Shown: in pieces, positions 32,474 to 38,218 of the stretch
How the letters are laid out: each line of letters starts with the position of its first letter
Position numbering within the stretch: position 1 is the first letter of the stretch
Source: JBCDGZ01 sp038750655
Lineage (GTDB): Bacteria > Bacteroidota > Bacteroidia > Chitinophagales > Saprospiraceae
Direction of reading: 5' to 3'
DNA length: 38,218 nucleotides
NCBI GenBank assembly: GCA_038750655.1
Contig: JBCDGZ010000072.1
Location: 1 to 38,218, forward strand
Position numbers and translations under genes: made by a program
The notes under the pieces: model-generated
Told to the model about the DNA's origin: nothing
Databases searched by the model: none
The model's input: only the letters and a program-made list of their open reading frames with translations

Positions 32474-35461
32474 ATGAAAAAGATGCTGAATTTCCGTGCC
32501 CTCTTTCTCCTTCTTTTTGCCGCCCTTTGCACTAGTACTTTATTCGCGCAAGACCAAGCGGATCGGAGCTTATCGCCTTATTTTTTTGTAAAAAGTGACC
32601 AGCCTGCGCTGGATCAACTGCCGCTAAAATCCACCCGAGCGGAAGTCAATATTGCTGGAGTGATCGCGGATGTGCGGGTGACGCAGGTGTATAAAAATGA
32701 AGGAAAAGACCCCGTCGAAGCCATTTATGTCTTTCCGGGCTCCACCCGCGCTGCAGTCTACGGGATGCAAATGCAGATCGGCCAGCGCAGTATCACCGCC
32801 GAAATCAAAGCGCGCGAGCAAGCCCGCCAGGAATACCAAGCCGCCAAGGCCTCCGGCCAGCGCGCCTCGCTGCTCGAACAAGAGCGGCCCAATGTCTTTC
32901 AGATGAACGTCGCTAATATTCAGCCCGGCGATGAAATCAAAGTGATCCTGCAATACACCGAACTGCTCGTACCCACCGATGGTACCTACGAATTTGTCTA
33001 TCCCGGCGTGGTTGGCCCTCGCTATACGGGGGGCAGCAAGGCGGGCAAAGATGCCTTTGCTGGCCAGCCCTACCTCAAGGCAGGCGAAGCCCCTACGGCT
33101 ACCTTTGACATCCAAGTGTACCTCTCTACCGCCATGCCTCTTCAATCCGTAAAATGCACCAGCCATCCCACCGATATTAACTTTGAGAGCCTAAAGACGG
33201 CGGTCATCGATTTGAAGAAATCTGAGCAGGCCGGTGGCAACCGCGATTACATCCTGCACTACCGCCTGGCCGGCGGCCAGATCGAATCTGGACTAATGCG
33301 CTACGAGCACGACAGTGAAAACTATTTCCTGATGATGGTGCAGCCGCCCGCCTGCGTGGAAGAAAGCCAAATTCCACCCCGCGAGTACCTCTTCATCATC
33401 GATGTATCAGGCTCCATGAACGGCTTTCCCATCGATATTTCCAAAAAACTGATGCGCGATCTGCTCGTCGGCCTGCGCCCCGATGACCGCTTCAATATCC
33501 TGCTCTTCGCCAGCAGTTCCAGCGTACTGGCCTCCCAATCCCTACCTGTCAACCCCGAAAACATCCGACGGGCTACCAACTTCATCGATAACCCCAGCGG
33601 CAGTGGCGGCACCAACCTACTGCCCGCCTTAAAACGCGCCCTGGCTCTGCCTCGTCACAGCAAAGCCCTGTCCCGCTCCATCGTCGTCGTCACCGATGGC
33701 TACGTCACCGTAGAACAAGAAGCCTTCGACCTGATCCGCAATAATCTCCATCAGGCTAATCTCTTTGCCTTCGGCATCGGCAGCAGCATCAACCGCCATC
33801 TCATCGAAGGGATGGCCCATGTCGGGCAGGGCGAACCGCTGATCATCACCAAGCCGGAGGAGGCGCACGAGAAGGCCGAGCGGTTTCGCCAGTACATCAG
33901 CTCCCCCGTGCTGACGCAGGTCAAGGTCGACTTTGAAGGTTTTGAGGCCATTGATGTACAGCCTTCCTCTGTGCCCGACGTATTGGCCGAGCGCCCGGTG
34001 ATTATCTTTGGTAAATACCAGGGCAATCCTCAGGGCCAAATCCGTCTGAGGGGCTACTCTGGAGATCGCCAGTTTGAAAAAATTATTGATGTTGCTGACT
34101 CGCGGGGCAGCATCCGAAATACCGCCCTCCGCTACCTCTGGGCCAGAGAGAAAATCAGATTACTGGATGATTATAATCAACTCCAACAGAGCACCAAGCG
34201 AGAGGCCGAAATTACAAAATTAGGACTGCAATACAACCTGATGACGGCCTATACCTCTTTTCTGGCCGTTGACCGCGAAAAGACCAATAACCAGCCCCTG
34301 ACCAAGGTCAATCAGCCCTTGCCACTGCCTTCAGGTGTCAATAACTCCGCCGTCGGCTTTGACCTGGCCATTGAGGGCCTAGCCAGTCAAATCAGCGATG
34401 GACCAACCGTAACTCTTCCAGCGGCAGCGGTGGAGACCGCAGTGCGCCCTGCACCGCCCACTACCCTTGGCCAACGCTCCGACATCACCTTCATCCTCGG
34501 CGAGGATGACTACTACCGTGCCGCCGCCGATTACTACCGTTCGAACCCGCAAGAACGGACCGAACTGGTCATTACCCACTGTCGTTCGCTACTGGACATC
34601 AGGAACTACCTAGAGCAGTATCGTCCTAGCAATCAGCTGGCCTGGGGGCGGGTCAATATCGTGGTGCACAGCAATGAGTGGAGCGATATGAATATGGCGG
34701 TGCTGCCCGAAGGGAAGCGCGCTAATACGCACCGCATCCAACAGGCCGTCGCCTCGGGGCAGCTGAAGGCCCTCGGCGATGCCATCGTCGATGCCCATAC
34801 CGAGTTGATTATTCAGGCTTGTGCGCTGGGCCGCAATACCCGTCTTTTGGAGGCCATCAGCAAGGCGCTGGGCGGAGAGGATGTCCACCGACCGATGGTC
34901 CGCTCTTCGCGCTACTTTGTGGGCTTTGGGGAAGGCGGTGGTCGGCAGCTCTCCGAGTTCTGGTACGCCTTTTACAAATCGGGCTACCGGCCCGGTGACA
35001 TCCGCCTCAGCAACCAGCTGCGCCAGCGCTATCCGGATGCAGGTGTAGATTGGCGCGAGGCTCTGCGTCATCAGCAGCCAAAGGCCCTGGGGGATGTTTA
35101 TCACTACAGCTTCCGCGTGCCGATTGCATGGACGGTGACTTATGAGCGCGATGAGCTGCGCCCTCGGTTGGAGACGCCGGAGGCCCAGCGGGCTTGGCTG
35201 GCCCAGCAGGGGGAGCTGCAGGATTTGCTGGCTAGCTACGGCCTGCCTAATGATAAGATTCAGTGGACGGTGCAGCGGGTGAGGCATTGGAATGAGGACG
35301 GTAGTCGATCGCCGGCTATTAAGGTAATCGGCTCTTGTACCATCGTTTGTATTTTGCGCACCTTGATTGAAGAAAATAGCAAGGATGAGGGATCAGCGGC
35401 ACCGCTAATGCCGGCGTACAGTGATCCCCGATATTATGGAGGCTCCGTATCGACTTATTAA
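32474..35461 (+). CDS. Secreted VIT-vWA protein with a C-terminal caspase-like-fold candidate domain
   Basis: A 995-residue protein. I use ATG 32474 (MKKMLNFRALFLLLFAALCTSTLFA), the best signal-peptide start among four ATGs from 32426. A VIT domain follows (about 40-165: VRVTQVYKNEGKDPVEAIYVF, ERPNVFQMNVANIQPGDEI). Then a vWA domain (about 305-480) with an intact MIDAS (D310-V-S-G-S, T in SGGTNLLPAL, D in VVVTDG). A middle region (480-670) includes a linker. The C-terminal 320 residues have a strand ending I-V-V-H732-S-N-E-W, 51 residues later I-I-Q-A-C783-A-L-G-R-N, in the order of a clan CD His/Cys dyad; family assignment is inference. A terminator follows. Confidence 0.85.
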   Translation: MKKMLNFRALFLLLFAALCTSTLFAQDQADRSLSPYFFVKSDQPALDQLPLKSTRAEVNIAGVIADVRVTQVYKNEGKDPVEAIYVFPGSTRAAVYGMQMQIGQRSITAEIKAREQARQEYQAAKASGQRASLLEQERPNVFQMNVANIQPGDEIKVILQYTELLVPTDGTYEFVYPGVVGPRYTGGSKAGKDAFAGQPYLKAGEAPTATFDIQVYLSTAMPLQSVKCTSHPTDINFESLKTAVIDLKKSEQAGGNRDYILHYRLAGGQIESGLMRYEHDSENYFLMMVQPPACVEESQIPPREYLFIIDVSGSMNGFPIDISKKLMRDLLVGLRPDDRFNILLFASSSSVLASQSLPVNPENIRRATNFIDNPSGSGGTNLLPALKRALALPRHSKALSRSIVVVTDGYVTVEQEAFDLIRNNLHQANLFAFGIGSSINRHLIEGMAHVGQGEPLIITKPEEAHEKAERFRQYISSPVLTQVKVDFEGFEAIDVQPSSVPDVLAERPVIIFGKYQGNPQGQIRLRGYSGDRQFEKIIDVADSRGSIRNTALRYLWAREKIRLLDDYNQLQQSTKREAEITKLGLQYNLMTAYTSFLAVDREKTNNQPLTKVNQPLPLPSGVNNSAVGFDLAIEGLASQISDGPTVTLPAAAVETAVRPAPPTTLGQRSDITFILGEDDYYRAAADYYRSNPQERTELVITHCRSLLDIRNYLEQYRPSNQLAWGRVNIVVHSNEWSDMNMAVLPEGKRANTHRIQQAVASGQLKALGDAIVDAHTELIIQACALGRNTRLLEAISKALGGEDVHRPMVRSSRYFVGFGEGGGRQLSEFWYAFYKSGYRPGDIRLSNQLRQRYPDAGVDWREALRHQQPKALGDVYHYSFRVPIAWTVTYERDELRPRLETPEAQRAWLAQQGELQDLLASYGLPNDKIQWTVQRVRHWNEDGSRSPAIKVIGSCTIVCILRTLIEENSKDEGSAAPLMPAYSDPRYYGGSVSTY

Positions 35462-35469
35462 TTTTGGAG

Positions 35470-35502
35470 AAGCGGCCCGGAGAAATTCGGGTCGCTTTTT
35501 TT
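35470..35502 (+). terminator. Intrinsic terminator of the VIT-vWA gene
   Basis: AAGCGGCCCG (35470-35479) pairs with CGGGTCGCTT (35488-35497) with one G-U, loop of 8 nt, then seven T residues (35496-35502). It begins 9 bp after the stop. The group IIC intron fragment starts 3 bp beyond the T-run. Confidence 0.85.
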
Positions 35503-35505
35503 ATT

Positions 35506-35650
35506 GTGCGCCTGGTAAGGGGAAGCACTAGCTAAGCGGCAAGGCCAATATTGTGAGGTATTGACTGAAGGAAGCCGAAGGCAAAGCACTAGCCTGACGA
35601 ACAGGAATCGTATACTAGGCATAGCAGCTGGGTTACTCTACTCGATGTAC
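35506..35650 (+). mobile_element. 5' fragment of a group IIC intron (domain I)
   Basis: The segment begins with GTGCGCCTGGTAAGGG, fitting the GUGYG 5' boundary and the first bases of bacterial class C introns. About 55 nt later comes CTGAAGGAAGCCGAAGGC, then AGCCTGACGAACAGGAA and CGTATACTAGGCAT, which follow the conserved domain I order seen in the Oceanobacillus iheyensis intron as I remember it. Part of domain I is missing between the two blocks. No reverse transcriptase and no domain V/VI are found before the RHS gene, so it is a relic. Its position right after a terminator is the known target preference of class C introns. The remaining gap to 35855 contains nothing recognisable. Confidence 0.7.
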
Positions 35651-35855
35651 CGATCTACAGCAGGAGAAAAAATCTTCGCGCTGCTCACCTTTTCTGTTCC
35701 AGGCGTATTAACCCACATATATTCTTTTACAGTGGACTTGAAATGACAACGTTGCCCCAAGGTGATGACAGATGAGCTATTAGGTGTTACCCCTCACACA
35801 GTAGGATAGAATTTAAAATCAACAACCATCAATTCAACCCAAAATTATTAAAGCC

Positions 35856-38218
35856 ATGAAAAAAAGTATTTTTCAGCGAGGTATACCATTGGCTGTGGTG
35901 TACCTCTTTTTTTTGTATTCCATGCAAGGGCAAAACAATCCGTTGGTTTCGAGTCCTGCTGCCCCTTCTCCTACCGCTGCCGCTTTAGGAGAGCAAAGTG
36001 TTCCAGTAAATCTTTACAGCGGAACGGCGCAAATCAGCGTGCCGCTCTTTAATTTGGAAAGTGACCACGCCAATTTACCCGTCGGATTAGGATATAATTC
36101 CACCGGAATCAAAGTGGAACAGATGGCCTCTGAAGTCGGCCTAGGCTGGGGCCTTTCGGCTGGAGGAGTCATCACCCGAGGAATGAATGGCTTCCCTGAT
36201 GACTGTTACCTGGTCAGTTATAATGACGGCTCGCCTACCTCTTCTGAGGCCGGATATTTGCATGGTACCGGTAGCCTTATCGAAAGTTTGCACCAAACCC
36301 ATCCGAACCTCTATTCGAGTTCGGAGAGACTGATTCTGAAGGAAAGAAAAAAGGACGTTGAACCCGATGTATTCTTTTTTAATTTTAGCGGATATTCCGG
36401 ACAGTTTGTATTTGATACAAAGGGTAAGGCGAAGTTGTTTTCTGATATGACTTTGCAAATCGACTACGATCTAGACAACAACTTGAGACCTAGTGATGAT
36501 ACCCCAGGGCTCAACTTTAGCAGCCCCTTCAGAGGCGGGATCAGAAGTTTTACCATCACGACTACGGATGGGATGCAATATGTTTTTGAAAATCGAGAGA
36601 TTGCCTACTCTAAAAATACAGAGCGTCCAGAGCGGATGATTAATCCTTGCGATCCGGATCACCCTGATCCCTACTCTTTTGATTTTGATTACAATGATCC
36701 CGTCAGTCCGGCAATAGGATACATCTCTGCCTGGCACTTGAGCCGAATTATTAACCCGTTCGGTAATCGGGTGTTCACCTTCTACTACGATCGGAAGGAA
36801 GTGATTCTAGACCATACGCATATGACTCAGGCGTCCGAGCAATTGACGCCCTCTTCACCAGCCCTGGTGACTACCTATTTTACAGAGACGGCTACCATTA
36901 AACCCCGGCTATCTGAGATCAGATATGGCCCAACGGCTACCCAAACCTATGGTAAGCTCAATTTCATCTACAGCCCCATCCCTCGCGATGATGTATACTA
37001 CCCTCAGGACCTTCCTGGAAATTACAACTACGTGAAATCAGCTGCCCTGAATCAGATTGAATGGCTAGACAGCAGCAACAAGAAACTGAAAGAATACCTG
37101 TTTCTGTACAGTACCTTCCTGTCTATGCCGCAAGAAGATATCAACTGTAATCTGATAGGGTACACGGAATACGGTGCCCCTATATACGATGTCCCGGGTT
37201 GGTTATCTCCTTCCTTTAAACGCTTGCGGTTAAATTACATCCGAGAACGGAGCATCAAGGCTGATGGCACGGTCATAGACCTCCCTCCCTATGAGTTGAC
37301 CTACAACGATGCACCCTTGCCTCCAAGACTATTTCCACATCAGGATTTCTGGGGGTATTACAACGGCGGCTCAGGCGTTGAAACGATGCTGCCTGAGCTT
37401 TATGTATATCCCGGAGATAATGCCAACAATGCCAAATACCAGTCTATCTACTCTGTTTTTCCACGCCCCAATAGCGTTGTGCTTCCAGCCATTATCTCTG
37501 GGGCGGATCGCTTTGCCAATGAAGAGGCCATGAAGATGGGCATATTAGAGCGGATCACTTATCCTACTGGAGGCCATACGGCCTTCTCTTACGGTGCGCA
37601 CGAGTTTGACTTCGAAGGGGTCATCATTGAAGGGGGAGGACTGCGTATTGAGGAAATGGTTATCTCTGATGGTAATGGTAACGATAGGGTAAGAAGTTTT
37701 GAGTATTTTAATGGGGGTACAACAAGTGGCCGACTGATCAACTACCCACGATTCGCTCGTTACAAGGGTTGCGCTTTTTCCCAAAGCGATCCACTTGATC
37801 CCCCAGTCAACCTCGAATTATCTACCTCTGTTTACTCTCATGCCCGCAATGGATTTGGGACTACCTATGGAACACCAGTAGGCTATACCAGGGTGGTAGA
37901 AAATCAAGGCAGCAATGGGAGGGCTGCTTATTTGTTTAATTTAACGGCTTACGCAGGTGTTGAGTCCGCAGATAATAACATTTATCAAAGAGCCTATGCT
38001 GAGGATACTTATCAATCAGGACTTTGTTATGAAAGCAAATTCCCTTTTCCCCTAAATCCTAATTATGATTGGAGCAATGGCCTCTTGCTAGAAACTCAAA
38101 TATTTGCAACCGATAACACACTGGTCAAGAAAATAGAAAATGAATACAACTGGGTAGAACACGAGAAAATCTATTCCGTCAAGAGTTACTACGGCGTTGG
38201 AGAAGGTGACTTTGCAGG
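35856..38218 (+). CDS. N-terminal part of an RHS/YD-type exported protein (runs off the window)
   Basis: The frame opens at ATG 35856 and stays open for 787 codons to the right edge; no stop was seen on reading it. Signal peptide about 1-26 (MKKSIFQRGIPLAVVYLFFL). The N-domain has the Bacteroidota RHS landmarks: GTAQISVPLF, LPVGLGYNSTGIKVEQ and GLGWGLSAGGVITRG (95-109), then an extended beta-rich shell with repeated tyrosine/asparagine turns. In this family the C-terminal part usually holds YD repeats, an RHS core and a variable end that can be a toxin; none of that is visible here. Start chosen because the preceding frame has no other ATG near a signal peptide. Confidence 0.85.
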   Translation, partial: MKKSIFQRGIPLAVVYLFFLYSMQGQNNPLVSSPAAPSPTAAALGEQSVPVNLYSGTAQISVPLFNLESDHANLPVGLGYNSTGIKVEQMASEVGLGWGLSAGGVITRGMNGFPDDCYLVSYNDGSPTSSEAGYLHGTGSLIESLHQTHPNLYSSSERLILKERKKDVEPDVFFFNFSGYSGQFVFDTKGKAKLFSDMTLQIDYDLDNNLRPSDDTPGLNFSSPFRGGIRSFTITTTDGMQYVFENREIAYSKNTERPERMINPCDPDHPDPYSFDFDYNDPVSPAIGYISAWHLSRIINPFGNRVFTFYYDRKEVILDHTHMTQASEQLTPSSPALVTTYFTETATIKPRLSEIRYGPTATQTYGKLNFIYSPIPRDDVYYPQDLPGNYNYVKSAALNQIEWLDSSNKKLKEYLFLYSTFLSMPQEDINCNLIGYTEYGAPIYDVPGWLSPSFKRLRLNYIRERSIKADGTVIDLPPYELTYNDAPLPPRLFPHQDFWGYYNGGSGVETMLPELYVYPGDNANNAKYQSIYSVFPRPNSVVLPAIISGADRFANEEAMKMGILERITYPTGGHTAFSYGAHEFDFEGVIIEGGGLRIEEMVISDGNGNDRVRSFEYFNGGTTSGRLINYPRFARYKGCAFSQSDPLDPPVNLELSTSVYSHARNGFGTTYGTPVGYTRVVENQGSNGRAAYLFNLTAYAGVESADNNIYQRAYAEDTYQSGLCYESKFPFPLNPNYDWSNGLLLETQIFATDNTLVKKIENEYNWVEHEKIYSVKSYYGVGEGDFA

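Overview
The window looks like a chromosomal segment of a marine or aquatic Bacteroidota, most likely a Lewinella/Saprospiria-type organism. The evidence is the gene content: a GWxTD protein, two TonB-dependent receptors with carboxypeptidase-like N-domains, a FecI/FecR/receptor cluster, the N-terminal part of a Bacteroidota-type RHS protein, a DUF6268 barrel, and many short lipoproteins with Ser/Gly/Asp-rich leaders. Several starts have a TAnnTTTG -7 box (some with a TTTG-like -33 box), and clear Shine-Dalgarno sequences are scarce. Base composition is close to balanced, with GC-rich genes and AT-rich intergenic DNA. No rRNA, tRNA, CRISPR array or intact insertion sequence was seen.

Layout. 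1-3840 (minus strand): an unrecognised exported protein cut by the window edge, a GWxTD protein, a small lipoprotein and a membrane-anchored metallophosphoesterase. 3943-5379 (plus): a short-chain dehydrogenase and a DUF983 zinc-ribbon membrane protein. 5385-7625 (minus): an Asp-box lipoprotein, then a chimeric gene whose first half is an isoprenylcysteine-methyltransferase/NnrU-like membrane protein and whose second half is a decapitated Uma2-family nuclease; its 3' end carries a frameshifting 19-bp tandem duplication. 7624-12036: a DUF6268 barrel (+), a DUF2867 protein (-) and a TonB receptor (+). 12174-14156 (minus): a Crp/Fnr regulator and an MFS exporter. 14307-20224 (plus): a TPR-like membrane protein, a sterol-desaturase-family enzyme with a small partner, an AraC regulator and a large SF1 helicase with a nuclease-like C-terminus. 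20247-21155 (minus) is a thioredoxin-reductase-like flavoprotein, divergent across a perfect 23-nt palindrome from a sigma/anti-sigma/TonB-receptor cluster (21416-26061). The anti-sigma and receptor genes are separated by a 370-bp palindrome-rich repeat.

26067-28122 holds a second dehydrogenase and a repetitive acidic lipoprotein. 28268-32193 (minus) holds a serine hydrolase, a 0.4-kb repeat element, a GNAT acetyltransferase and a membrane-anchored MutS-like ATPase. 32474-35461 is a secreted VIT-vWA protein with a C-terminal domain that may be a caspase-like (clan CD) peptidase. Its terminator is followed directly by a 5' fragment of a group IIC intron. The window ends inside an RHS/YD-type exported protein starting at 35856.

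The most unusual items are the double-lesion methyltransferase/Uma2 chimera, the VIT-vWA-putative-protease fusion, the group IIC intron relic behind a terminator, the six-unit acidic repeat lipoprotein, and the palindrome-rich repeats. No clearly new multi-gene system could be shown from sequence alone.
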